The notes beneath the pieces were generated by a model that worked only from the letters and a program-made list of their open reading frames with translations, searched no databases and had not been told where the DNA came from. DNA of 60,022 bases from Pleurotus djamor (lineage: Eukaryota > Basidiomycota > Agaricomycetes > Agaricales > Pleurotaceae): contig JAPEVF010000062.1 in the NCBI GenBank assembly GCA_029747585.1, positions 1 through 60,022 of the forward strand, written 5' to 3'. The number at the start of each line of letters is the position of its first letter. Within the stretch, counting starts at the first letter, position 1. Below, in pieces: positions 10,566 through 21,556 of this stretch. Made by a program: the position numbers and the translations under genes.

Positions 10566-11636
10566 TCAAAGAATGACACACTTCGCCAACCCACACCCCT
10601 GTTCATTCCTCGCAAACCAAGCATAGCTATCCGCATTCTTGACCGCATTCGCCGGGTTTGTCCTCGCGAGCGTCCACGCACCCAGGGAGGTGTACCACTC
10701 CATGTTATTCTCGTTCGTCCCAGGGAGTGCGCCGGCGTTGAAGTGCGATGTTTCGTGAACGAGGACGTGGGCCTGAGATACGAGAAGAGGAAAGGAGAGA
10801 TAAATGATAAAGTCAGCTCGAGGATGGCAAGAGACAGAGCTCAATTACCCTGGTTATCCCACTGCTCTGAACGCTGTTGAAGAACGGCGGGCATAGGTTG
10901 ATACGACCATGGCTAAAACCAAACAACAATCAGTGACTAATTCACCCAATTTCTCAGGAAACTCGAATTGGAGGGGTGAAGAAAGAAAGAAAGAACTTAC
11001 GCGAGGACATTTTGTAACACATACGCATAGACGAGCAGCGTCCCCGCCACCACCCCATTCTGATCACGACAATTCTCGGGACTACACCCATAGGTAAAAT
11101 CCTCGATCCGCTTATTATGCAGCGCCGTAACCCTTTGCAAAACTTCATTGAACCGTGCGACGTCAAAGTCCCCAAACCACGTCTTGTACCGCTCCAGACG
11201 CGGATCAGCGGGTGCAGGTACGACGCCCCCAAACGCTTGGAAGTAACTACCATAATGTCATAATGCGAAATGTGAGTTGGGTAAGGGCAAGAGGTCTAGC
11301 GAGGGTTGACGGAGGCTTACTTGTACGCATCGTCGATGTATCGTCGAGCCTGCGGTATAGCAGCGTTGACGGCAGCTTGTTGGGCAGCATTGCAATTGGC
11401 ATCAAAGACCGGGACATCAGCGGTAGCTTTGATATCAACCGCGAAATTTTGAGCCGCTGTTACGATTCCTGGTAGTTACGAAGACGTATCAGCTATGTAA
11501 GTTTTCGGTGGATATCTTTGGGACACTGAGAGGAAGTACCTTCCACAACGGGCTGGACAACAGCACCAAGCACGCCTCCACATCCGAGAACGAGAACAAC
11601 GATGCAGAGAGAGGCAAGCTTGGCCAAGGAGAGCAT
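10566..11636 (-). CDS. Secreted aspzincin-type metalloendopeptidase (peptidyl-Lys metallopeptidase-like, M35 clan)
   Basis: Five exons; the first four are 11636-11540, 11468-11321, 11246-11001 and one near 10910-10848, and the last ends at the stop at 10566. The ATG at 11636 gives MLSLAKLASLCIVVLVLGCG, a signal peptide. The mature part contains ADPRLERYKTWFGDFD, INLCPPFFNSVQSSGITRAH and the zinc-binding HETSH (HExxH) with catalytic Glu. The C-terminal half (EWYTSLGAWTLARTNPANAV, KNADSYAWFARN) matches peptidyl-Lys metalloendopeptidases. The canonical aspzincin third ligand (GTxD...Y) is not clearly present; the aligned site reads NENNMEWY. A TATAAAAT box (about 11702-11710) lies about 66 bp upstream. 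Gene 13076-14055 is a close divergent paralog with the same intron positions. Confidence 0.88.
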
Positions 11637-13075
11637 GGTGCACTGAGTGGAGTAGACGTAGAGGTCAGGTTCTCTGACCCCTCAAGAAGGGATCGAAGAG
11701 CATTTTATAGGGACACCCGAGACACTCGAGAGCTGCGTGCAAAGAATCTCGTCGCACTACGTCTTTCTTAGGCCGAATTTCCTGAGTCTTTCGACGGAGC
11801 TTGTGGCCTGAATAGAAGTTGAGTCGAAGTCGTTAGTAGTACCAGGAATCGATTCCAAGGATTTCGTACACAATACGTTCCTGAATTGTGTACGTACTGA
11901 CATGAAATGAGACAGCGAATGGAAGGACAGAAGTTGCGTATGCCACGACAGTATCCATCCAAACATAGACTACAGTGCCACTAGAGTCGCAGGCTAGCCA
12001 TCAAGGATGAACAAGGGCAAAGAAGCCCGCCGACAGGAAGATTACGAATAAAATCGACGCTATCAGATCGAGTCGAGGAAAAGGGTACAAGTGACAACTC
12101 ACCAGCTTGATACGATGGATGGATGTACGCAGACACGATTTGGTCGAGGCCTTAGACTGGCCGGGCTGAAATTCCTGTAGGGCGATTAGTGGCCGTCGTG
12201 ATCCATAGTGTGTTCGAGTGATTAGCGCTTTAGCTGCGAAATACTCTGAGAAGCACGAGAGGCAAGGAGACTGGTGGCAAGTTCAATAATTGCAAGGTCG
12301 AATGTACTAAGTCTTCCAGCTCGTTGTCCATGCATGATAGTTTTGAAAACTGTCCAATAACGGCACCGTATCACGTCAGCAGGAGTCTGGAGAGCATCGC
12401 AAGTCAATTCGAATCCTTTGACAGTGAACACTGAAAGAAACTGAGTAGTCTAGTCGGAAGTTGGAAACGAAGTGGCGCGTGGGAAACCTCGCGGAATCAT
12501 GCACCCCTATCTTGATCACATGACCGCGCCTTCGGTGACACATGGTTGATGCCACTGCCATGTCTCTGCCCTCAACATGGGCCCAACGACGTACTTACTA
12601 GTATCACTTAGTCGATCATCAACTATGTGCCACAAACCAAACTATTGCCACCAACTTGCAAACATACTTACTCCGAGTCGAACTTCGTAGTTCGAACTTC
12701 GGGTTACTTACTCGCAGTGCTTGGATGTTCTGGCTTGAATGGAACACTCGATTAACTGCTAAGCGGGACCTCGCATGGCGTTCTAGGAAGCCCGCCCGAC
12801 CTCGTGGCACACAACTTCTACTTGAACTCCATTCATACCAAGTACGTACCTGAAATACTCGTGAAATGCTCAGGGTACTAATCGAAGTCGCTGCGATTTC
12901 TATTCAGGCCAAAAGTCGAGCTGACTGCCACAAGACTTGTAAACTCAGTCTAGCCAGCACGTAGGACCTTTGCGTGCTGCCCTCGGGTCAAATCACCGTA
13001 TAAAATGCTGCTCAATCCCTTTCTTGAAGGGTCAGAGAGCTCGAACTCTACCTCCAATCCCCTGCTCAGTTCATC
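11637..13075. promoter_or_regulatory. Divergent promoter region between the two metalloendopeptidase genes
   Basis: Both ends carry mirror-image core promoters. On the left (minus strand) is CCTATAAAATGCT followed by ATCCCTTCTTGA and GGGTCAGAGA. On the right (plus strand, TATA at 12999) is CGTATAAAATGCT followed by ATCCCTTTCTTGA and GGGTCAGAGA. The TATA boxes lie 66 and 77 bp from the start codons. The duplication therefore included promoter and leader, not just coding DNA. An inverted motif CGAACT-TCGT-AGTTCG lies near 12677. No gene is evident in between. Confidence 0.7.
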
Positions 13076-14055
13076 ATGCTCTCTTTGGCCAAGCTCACCT
13101 TGTTCTGCACCGTTGCATTTGTTCTCGGATGTGTAGACGTGCTTGGTGCTGCTGTCCAACCTGTTGCTGAAGGTAAACTCGTTGATCTCGTGTAGCTAAC
13201 CAACAGCTAGCTGATCCATCTACCGCTAGGAACTGTGACGGCGGCTCAAAACTTCGCAGCCGATGACCCTGTCTATCCTACTTGCAGTGATGCTCAACGC
13301 GCTGCCATTGACGCTGCTATCCCGGAGGCGCGAGCATATATCGAGGATGCATTCCGGCACTCCAGCCGTTACTCTTTCTCTTGCAGGATATCTCAGCAGA
13401 ACCTCCAGATACATCGGTGCTTTCCATGGCGCAACCCCTCTGCCTTCTGATCCCCGTCTCGAGCGGTATAAGACTTGGTTCGGAGAATTCAATCAGACTC
13501 GTCTCGAAGAGGTTATCACACGCGTTACTGCCCTCTACAACGCCCACCTCAACGATTTCACATACATCTGTGATCCTGCGAGGTGTGCCCAAGTTGCGAA
13601 AGATGAACGCGTAATACTACCTCTGTACGCGTTTGTCGATGACGCTCAAGATCCATTTCGGTGAGTTCCCCTTCCTCCATCATCCAGGCACACCGCTAAT
13701 TGAAGCAACATGACCTCGTAGATACGGACACATCAACTTGTGCCCTCCCTTTTTCAGTGCTCTCCAGAGCAGCGGGATCACCAGGGTAACGCCTCCCCGT
13801 TCTCTCATACCACTCGGACTTCTGCTCATCCTAGTGACTCTATCTTAGGCCCATGTGCTCATTCACGAAACAGCACATTTCAAGGCGTTCGGTCTTCTCG
13901 GAGCTAACCATGATACCAAGGAGTGGTACACATCCGTTGCCGCTTGGACTCTCGCCCGAGCGAGCCCCGATAGAGCCATCAGGAACGCGGACACCTATGC
14001 TTGGTTCGCGAGGAACGCTAAAGGATGCGATCTTGCGAAGTGTATTATCCTTTGA
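13076..14055 (+). CDS. Secreted aspzincin-type metalloendopeptidase (peptidyl-Lys metallopeptidase-like, M35 clan)
   Basis: Five exons: 13076-13172, 13230-13356, 13409-13660, 13722-13785 and 13849-14055. The ATG at 13076 gives the signal peptide MLSLAKLTLFCTVAFVLGC. Matching blocks to its divergent neighbour are TAAQNFA, AAIPEARAYIEDAF, DPRLERYKTWFGEFNQTR, INLCPPFFSALQSSGITRAH, the zinc motif HETAH, and EWYTSVAAWTLARASPDRAI. Residues around the expected third zinc ligand read GANHDTKEWY, so the ligand may be the Asp, the Glu, or neither. Intron 2 (13357-13408) starts with GC (GCACTC) rather than GT. The alternative, a sequence error or a pseudogene, is possible, but the surrounding frame is intact only with this intron removed. 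Confidence 0.88.
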
Positions 14056-14690
14056 ACAGTGTTGTCGGCTTGTAGCATGTAGTCTGAGAATCTGATCAAC
14101 CAGGTCTAGTATTCAGCCCTCGATCCACAACCACCCAAGATGCTACGACCGTCTACATGACTAGGAATAACATTTCAAACACTCAGCAACCGCCGTTCTC
14201 TAGTCAGCTTCGCGACGCAATGTTTACTTTCACGGCAGTGTGGACCAGCCAAGCGCGTCGCTGTTCCCCGTTCATTCTCGCGTCTTTGTTCCTGCTCACT
14301 TCACCGTTCACCTGACTTGCTGACGGCTCCCACAGAAACGGCGTTTAATGTCCCCCAGCTTTCCCCATCAACACATCAACATATCATTTGATCGCACGGG
14401 AGAACACCTCTCAGTATGTGAACAAGATCGCTGTTCCGACATGTCTCTGACGGTCTAGACAACCCATACTTCCGCTAGTTGCTGCATAATATCGCCTATT
14501 CAAGGTTCAACGCTCTCAAGCCCGCCATAATCCATGTGCCCTCCAGTGACCCCGCTCACCTATAGCGCAACTCCTCTCAACTTCTTCCCCCCCTCCCACG
14601 CACAATATCCTCGCTAACGTATATCATATATGAGGTGCCGAATCCCTTGTGTCAACTTCGAGCATTCCACCCCCAGGGTAGCGACTCGGA
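14056..14690. other. Intergenic, no gene seen
   Basis: No coding region or RNA gene was recognised between the metalloendopeptidase and the first DUF6533 gene. The right part should hold the promoter of the latter, but no clear TATA box was found. Confidence 0.5.
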
Positions 14691-16425
14691 ATGTCGTTAT
14701 CAGCTATTCTCAAGGAGCTCCTCTCTGTTGCGACTACGATGTATGCCATCCTCTCTCCTACCCTAGAAGTCCCAAACTAAAACCTCTTCAACTAACCTAG
14801 CCGAGTCGAAGACGTGCGTCCAACATCCAACTCAACTAGAACATTACAGCTAATGCTGCCACATTCTCTCGTATTATCGCCAGTCCCTCGCAGTAGCTTC
14901 AACAACTCTCCTCCTCTACGATCATTGTCTCACTTTCGCCGACGAGGTGCGCCCAATTTCTTCTCTCCTTCTCAACTCCCTATCCACTCTTATTCTCAAT
15001 AACGCAGGTCAAATACATCTGGCAAAAACCGAAAACACCCCGTACGTCTCATCTTCGCTCCCTTACGAACACCTTCAAATCCAGTCGAATGACAGTGAGC
15101 TGCCTATACCTTCTCAACCGATACTTCGCCCCATCCATCTTCATCATATGTCTTATCGACATCCCCGATTGGCCCGCTGAGGTGCGTTACAATTCCCGTC
15201 TTCTATCCGACTACTCAAATGCTCACATTTGGTTCTCCCCAGCTGTCCGTATACCCTCTCCTCATTGTTGCTCTCGCTGTTCTTTTCTGACACAGCACCT
15301 TCATGTAGCTGCTCAAGATTCGCCAAATTTCAAGGCGTGTTCACTGCCGTATCTGTTATGGTAGCCGAACTAATGCTCGTGCTCCGGTACGTCTGTCCTC
15401 TTTTCCGACCCCCTTGAATATCTCTTTCTTGAACTTCAAACGTAGAGTCTACGCCGTCCACCACCAATCTAAAGTCATCCTAGCCATCATTCTGTCAATA
15501 TGGTCGGCACAGCTAGCTTGTATATCCTACGTTCTCGCGCATACTCTTCGTAAGTCCCATTCACATCCACTACTTATCGCCGAAGCTCATCTTCTGTGTG
15601 TCCCTTTCAGCTGCTCCACTTCCCCGAACACCAATCACGTTTGGATGTTTCTTGATTTCCGACCCAGCTATGTATTTCCAGTTTCACTCCCATGCCATCT
15701 TCATCATTCAACTCGTCTTTTCTCTAGAGGGAACCGCTACATACTCTACATCGCCCCAAGCATGGTCTTCGACACTACAATCTTCCTGATGCTTTCCACC
15801 GCAATCTATAAACGCGCAAAAGAGCATCCCTTGACAACAATGCTCCAGATCATCCTCCGTGATGGGATACTGTACTTCACAGTCGTCCTTCTCCTGAACG
15901 CGGCGTGGTTGACTACAGCTCTGACGCTTCCGGTTCGTGTGTCTCATATCGCAAGAATAGTTGCCCCGCTCACGGTTACCTCGTAGACAAACTCTCAGAA
16001 TATCTTAGCTTTGTGAGGCCCACCGAACTTCCTACTACATTGATTATCGTTCTGATCGACCCCTCTTCTCCTCTTATGGCCTCCTCATTAGCCCCTGCGT
16101 TGTGTAAGTCCCTCGAGCCCTTCTCTTCCCCTTCCTCACCCTTCTAACATACTCCTCTGTCTTTTTGCTCAGAATGACTGTAACCCTCATTGGCCGCCTC
16201 ACCCTCAATCTTCGGAAAGGCAGCACCTCTGTCATTTTCGACACTTCCACCAACGGTGACGGTCGAATCCGGCGCTTTGTCAATTTAGAGTCCGGTGATG
16301 CTTCCACAGGAGTCGGGGGCGTCGGATTTGGGGTGGGTGGAGAAGGTATTGAGCTTTCTGTTTCCCTTGGGAAAGGGAGAGGATGGGAGAAAAGCACGCG
16401 TAGAGTTGATGAATGGATCGAATGA
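14691..16425 (+). CDS. DUF6533-type multi-pass membrane protein (copy 1)
   Basis: About ten exons. The ATG at 14691 gives MSLSAILKELLSVATT, followed by short exons RVED and SLAVASTTLLLYDHCLTFAD. The DUF6533 signature continues as VKYIWQKPKTP and SCLYLLNRYFAPSIFIICLI. Later exons encode hydrophobic segments: FTAVSVMVAELMLVLR; VYAVHHQSKVILAIILSIW; the APLPRTPITFGCFLISDPA loop; YILYIAPSMVFDTTIFLMLS; IILRDGILYFTVVLLLNAAW. A cytoplasmic-looking tail then carries MTVTLIGRLTLNLRKG. The pattern fits a seven-helix protein. The family is abundant in Agaricomycetes and has no established biochemical role. It is the first of three tandem copies sharing intron positions. Its intron after LTFADE uses a GT donor, unlike copies 2 and 3. 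Confidence 0.87.
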
Positions 16426-17083
16426 ACCTGAAAGGGTAAACATGACGGTCATAGCTGCGATGGCCATAGCATTACAGGTTCAATAAAGGTGCCCCAACTC
16501 GCACCATACCTATCCCATAAGCTTTTGACACTGAGACGCAGAATCGCGGCGCTTACCTCCCTTCTATCAGATTGACTGACGTCCATACAGTACCTGCTCA
16601 ACATCAGGAAATCGTTGCTCCAATATATCGTACCCAGACGGAACTAACCACTATAGCGCACCCCCTAGGCCTACTACGTCGGTCGTCGGCACTTCATCGA
16701 AGAGCTAATCGAGCGTGCAACTTTGTACCTCAACTCGATGCCGGGTCTTCTGGTTCGTGACACGAGTATTAGTGGTACCTCCTGCTCCAATCTTGATTAA
16801 TCACCATATTCCATCCATCAAACATCGACTATCAAACGTGCTTTCCAGCCACGCCCGCTTCGAGTTCGTAATTCATTTTCCTATATCAGTCCTTTCTTCG
16901 AGATTGACGTATTCCAAGGGCTGCACTATCACTCTTCGCAGCACGTCGACGACGTCGAGGCATCAAAAGTCATATTAGTACCAACCGATATGCTCTACCA
17001 CACCACCAGGGGATCTGATACAAATACGCCTCAAGGCTCCCTCCCTCCCCTGCACACTCGGACTTCGAGATCAACTACTTACA
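16426..17083. other. Intergenic, no gene seen
   Basis: Spacer between DUF6533 copies 1 and 2. No supported open frame, repeat or RNA gene was found. Confidence 0.5.
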
Positions 17084-18733
17084 ATGTCGTCGTTCTCAGA
17101 ATTCCTCGCCATTGCGAACACAATGTATGTGGTCCATCCCCTCTCATAAGTCACAACCCCCAATAAATAAGACTGCTTTTGCTTACCCCAGACGAATCGA
17201 AGATGTACGCTTCCGTTTTCTAAAGAAATTCGATCCTCTACAACTCTGACACACACACACGCAGTCCCTCGGAATGGCGTCGTTGACACTCCTGGTCTAT
17301 GATCATTTAATCACTTTCGCTGATGAGGCAAGTCCATCCTCCCCTGTAGAATATAGCAGGCCAGCATTTCTTAACCACTCAATGACTAGGTTAAATACAT
17401 CTGGAAAAAACCAAAAACACCATGTACGCCCGGTTTCCTGCATCGTCAATCGCTCACCACCCACAAGGACGTCTACCCCAGTCAGCTGCCTGTATCTACT
17501 AAACCGATATTTTGCATCATCGGGTTTCTTCATGCTTGTCCTGATGAACACCCCCAGCTGGCCCATCAATGTACGTCACCAGCGAGATCAATCTAGCACC
17601 TCACGACTCAAACTTCTCTTCGCAGTTGTTCGTAAAGCTAGATTTTTATTTTGGGATCTTGGTGGCCTAACAAACTCTAGATGTTTCAAGTCAGCCAAAG
17701 TTCAGGGAGTTTGTACCGCCTTGTCCGTGATGCTCGCCGAGTTGATACTCGTTCTGAGGTACAGTCCATCTATTCATTCCTCAGCCACTAATTTCCTACC
17801 TCCTTAAAGGGTGTATGCCGTCCATCATCAATCAAAACTTGTATTCGCCATGATGATGTCAATATGGTCGGTCCAGATCGGATGTATGAGCTACGTTCTA
17901 GCGCACACTATCGGTGCGGTGCCCATCCACCAATTACACCCTTTCTCTACTCAGGTATACCCCAACTTATGTAGCCGCTCCGCTCCCCCGAACGCCCATT
18001 ACATTTGGCTGCTTCTTGATTTCTGACCCAGCAATGTACGTCGAAAATTCCATTTCACTATTCTTTCTCTCACTGATTCCGTCTTTGTCAGAGGGAACCT
18101 GTCCATCCTCTACGTCGCCCCAAGCATGGTCTTTGACACCACAGTCTTCATTATGCTCTCTACCGCGATAGTCAAACGGGCAAGGGCACACCCTCTAACG
18201 AACATGTTCCAAATCATCCTCCGCGATGGGATACTCTACTTCACTGTTGTTCTCCTCATGAACGCGGCGTGGTTGGCGGCGGCTCTGAATCTTCCGGTTT
18301 GTCTTGTTGATGTATACTTTTGTCTAGAAGCTCATAGAAACTCAAAAGCAAAACTCTCAAAATACTTTAGCATTGTGAGTGGCAAGTCCCCCCAAGGCTG
18401 CTGACCTTTGGTAGACTACATTGTTGTTTTCTAATCAACCTTTCTCTTATCAATCACTGATCAGCCCCTGCGTTGCGTGAGTGCCTCTCCCTATCCCCTT
18501 CCTCCCTCTCACCCACCGATCTACGCCACCTTTCCTTCCTTCTCCACAGCTTGACCGTCACCCTAATTGGCCGACTCACACTCAACCTCCGAAAAGGCAA
18601 CACCTCCGTAATATATGACACCTCAACCAATGTCAATGTCTGGCGGTTTCTCCATGTCAGCGATGCTTCAACGGATATGTGCGGAGAGGACATCGAATTT
18701 TCTACCGTTTGGGAAGGGGAGTCAGAAATTTGA
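17084..18733 (+). CDS. DUF6533-type multi-pass membrane protein (copy 2)
   Basis: The ATG at 17084 gives MSSFSEFLAIANT, then RIED, then SLGMASLTLLVYDHLITFAD, VKYIWKKPKTP and SCLYLLNRYFASSGFFMLVL. Further exons encode AKVQGVCTALSVMLAELILV, VYAVHHQSKLVFAMMMSIW, APLPRTPITFGCFLISDPA, LSILYVAPSMVFDTTVFIML, IILRDGILYFTVVLLMNAAW and the tail LTVTLIGRLTLNLRKGNTSV. The intron after ITFADE (17328-17389) begins GCAAGT, the classical GC-AG donor. Seven hydrophobic segments are expected. Function is unknown. The copy is complete and shares exon order with its neighbours, so it arose by tandem duplication. Confidence 0.86.
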
Positions 18734-19598
18734 TGGCTTGCAGAGAATGGACGAATGTATTAAGTAAAGTGGTCTAACAACAACATTGATATAGCTACAT
18801 GAATCATGATGCGACACTAACGTCACATCCGAACCTCTCGTCGGAACGGTCTCAAATATCCCCTCTACCTTCCCAGCCAACATAAAAAGTCGACGCGTCA
18901 ATATCAGGCTTGCTGTATTCCAGAAGTCTGGATCGCTGCCAATGTTACAACATATCTCAGCCCAACCGCTGCATCAAGTTCTATGCCTCCACCACCATAT
19001 CCGACCACGCAAAATAGCATCGGTGCCTGGCACTTCGGATCATCCTCTGTGAATCACTGATGGGACATCTGCATCATCCTTTACAGCCAGGGGACCATCA
19101 TACATTTACAATTCTCTCCGCGGCATCGCTGTTCACCGTTGTTGGCGAGAATGACCACACAACCTCAGTTCTCCGTGCGACGGATCCTCCCTCATCTCAG
19201 ACAAACTTGTGCGAAGCCGACTTGTGACTGAAATATCGCGACATCCACACAACATAGGCACAGGATAATCCAACCCGGATTCCCCAATTCCCAATTCCCG
19301 GTACGACCCCAAGCTGTCCAACAGATTTAAGCTTCTACTCCTATCAGAATCAGAATCAGCGTCAGTCTACTATCGTTGCGCCGACGATGACTGACCAACT
19401 CCATGGCCAACGCCACCATAACTCCTCACAACGGCGGTGTGTCAAGGCGCAGTTGGCAGGCATCCTCACAGCTTCGCAATCAATGGATCAATACATCCTC
19501 TGATGTAAAGACGGGTATTTGAGGTGTGCATCTGGGCTCCTAAGCTCCGTTCCTCTTTGCTTCCTCTACACGCCGTCCCTCAAAATCATCCACGAAGT
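18734..19598. other. Intergenic, no gene seen
   Basis: Spacer between DUF6533 copies 2 and 3. No coding region was supported. It should contain the promoter of copy 3, but no strong TATA box was seen. Confidence 0.5.
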
Positions 19599-21242
19599 AT
19601 GTCGTTATCAAAGCTCTTCTCCGTTGCGACTGCCATGTACGTGTGTTCTTCCCGCCCTAAATCCCGAAAAAGCTCAATGACTTTGTGAAGACGAATCGAA
19701 GACGTATGCTGTGCTCAACTTGATTCCCCTCCGTTCTGACTTCCGTGGACGCAGTGCCTCGCGACAGCATCAATGACACTCCTCCTCTACGATCACATCC
19801 TCACACTCTCCGACGAGGCAAGCCCATCCCCAACCCCAACCCCCCAGCGTATTTATCCTTCCGCAATAGATCACATACGTCTGGAAAAAGCCAAAAACAC
19901 TCCGTACGCTTCATCTCCCAAAATTGTCTACTTCCTAGAATAACCAGGGTCAAAGTCAGCTGTCTTTACCTCTTCAACCGATACTTTTCATCCTCAGTCT
20001 TCATCATACTATGTCTGCTAGACACTCCCGACTGGCCTGCTAAAGTGCGTCATGGATTCGATTCGTTAGCGCGTTACTCGACTTTGCTATCAGTTGTCCG
20101 TAACCCTGGTACCCTCTTCATTCCTCGCGTTCACAATATCCAACAAACCCTAGATGTGCAAAATCTGCGAAATTTCAGGGAGTTTGCACCGCTGTGTGCG
20201 TAATGGTGGCCGAGTTGATGCTTGTTCTGAGGTCGGTTGAACATCTTACCCCCCTTTCTCATTAATTCTTTGATCTCTTGCTGATCTCCAATCTTCTGCA
20301 AGAGTGTACGCCGTCCACCATCAATCGAAATTCACCCTCACCGTCATAATGTCCATATGGTCAGCCCAGCTGGCATGTGTAAGCTATGTCTTGGTCCACA
20401 CTCTCCGTGAGGCTCATATTCCGGATCATTAAACTTCGCGATTCATCTACGTCCACCTACTTATGTAGCCGCCCCACTCCCCCGAACACCTATCACATTT
20501 GGTTGTTTCTTAATCTCCGACCCAGCCATGTGCGTTCTTGCCACGCTTCTAGCTTCGAGGTGCAAGTTTCACTTACTGCCGTCGATCTCCTCGCTTCTCA
20601 GAGGCAACCGCTACATTCTCTACATCGCTCCCAGCATGCTCTTCGACACTACCGTCTTCCTCATGCTTTCTACCGCCATCTTCAAGCGCGCTAGAGAGAA
20701 CCCATTGACTAAGATCCTTCATATCATCCTCCGTGATGGGATTCTCTACTTCACGGTCGTTCTCCTCTTGAACGCGGCCTGGATGGCTGCAGCGTTGACT
20801 CTGCCGGTTTGTCTTTCCGCTATCATCCAGCCACAATTAGGCTTGAAACTTACACTTGCCTGTAGAGAAACTCCCAGAATATCCTTGCTTTGTGAGTGAC
20901 TCGCCCCCACAAAGCTGAGTTTACATGCATCGCCCTTTCTGATTGGCTCCTCCCATGCCCATTGAACAGCCCCTGCGTCGTGTCAGTACCTCCTCCTCGT
21001 CCTCCGCATTCTATCTCACTTACCATTTCCCCGTACTTTCTGACAGGATGACCGTCACACTCGTCGGTCGCCTCACACTCAACCTCCGGAAAGGTAGCGA
21101 CTCTGTCATCTTCGACACTTCAACCAATGGTAATGGCCGACTCAAGCGATTTGTCCATATTGGTGACGCGTCTACGGGCATGTATGGAGAGGATATTGAG
21201 CTGTCCTCGTCCTCCGGCAGAGCCCATAAGCCGACCTGGTAG
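19599..21242 (+). CDS. DUF6533-type multi-pass membrane protein (copy 3)
   Basis: The ATG at 19599 gives MSLSKLFSVATA, then RIED, then CLATASMTLLLYDHILTLSD and YVWKKPKT, SCLYLFNRYFSSSVFIILCL. Later exons include AKFQGVCTAVCVMVAELMLV, VYAVHHQSKFTLTVIMSIW, APLPRTPITFGCFLISDPA, YILYIAPSMLFDTTVFLMLS, IILRDGILYFTVVLLLNAAW, and the tail MTVTLVGRLTLNLRKGSDSV ending AHKPTW. The intron after LTLSDE (19818-19869) starts GCAAGC, a GC donor like copy 2. The last intron before MTVTL starts GTCAGT. The next exon after LSDE reads ITYVWKK instead of the VKYIWKK of its sisters, suggesting slight divergence. It is complete and of unknown function. Confidence 0.86.
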
Positions 21243-21556
21243 AGCAGGGGCACACCACGCTCGGGCAGATGCTAGTAAAGGATAGTGAATGATGGATAGG
21301 ATATGCGCAGCGACGCAGTTATAAAGTAATACAGAGGCTTTGGAGGTGGTTATGAAAGGGTGCGTCAGGTCTTCGGGTATCGGCGGCGAAGAGTCGGCGG
21401 TGGTGCCACAACCTAGATAAGACGGGTTCTGACTTCCCTCTTGATGCTCACTTGCTTTCTCCTTACTTGGGACACGGGTGATTGGACCAGATGACACACT
21501 CCACATACTATTATCAGCACGACATCGCTCAACTAGCTCTATGGATGATGACAGGT

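Noticed and set aside
14691..21242. Receptors for the neighbouring secreted peptides (ligand-receptor module)
   Set aside because: The DUF6533 proteins have seven-helix character and lie next to the peptide gene, but nothing in the sequence links them; adjacency alone is not evidence.
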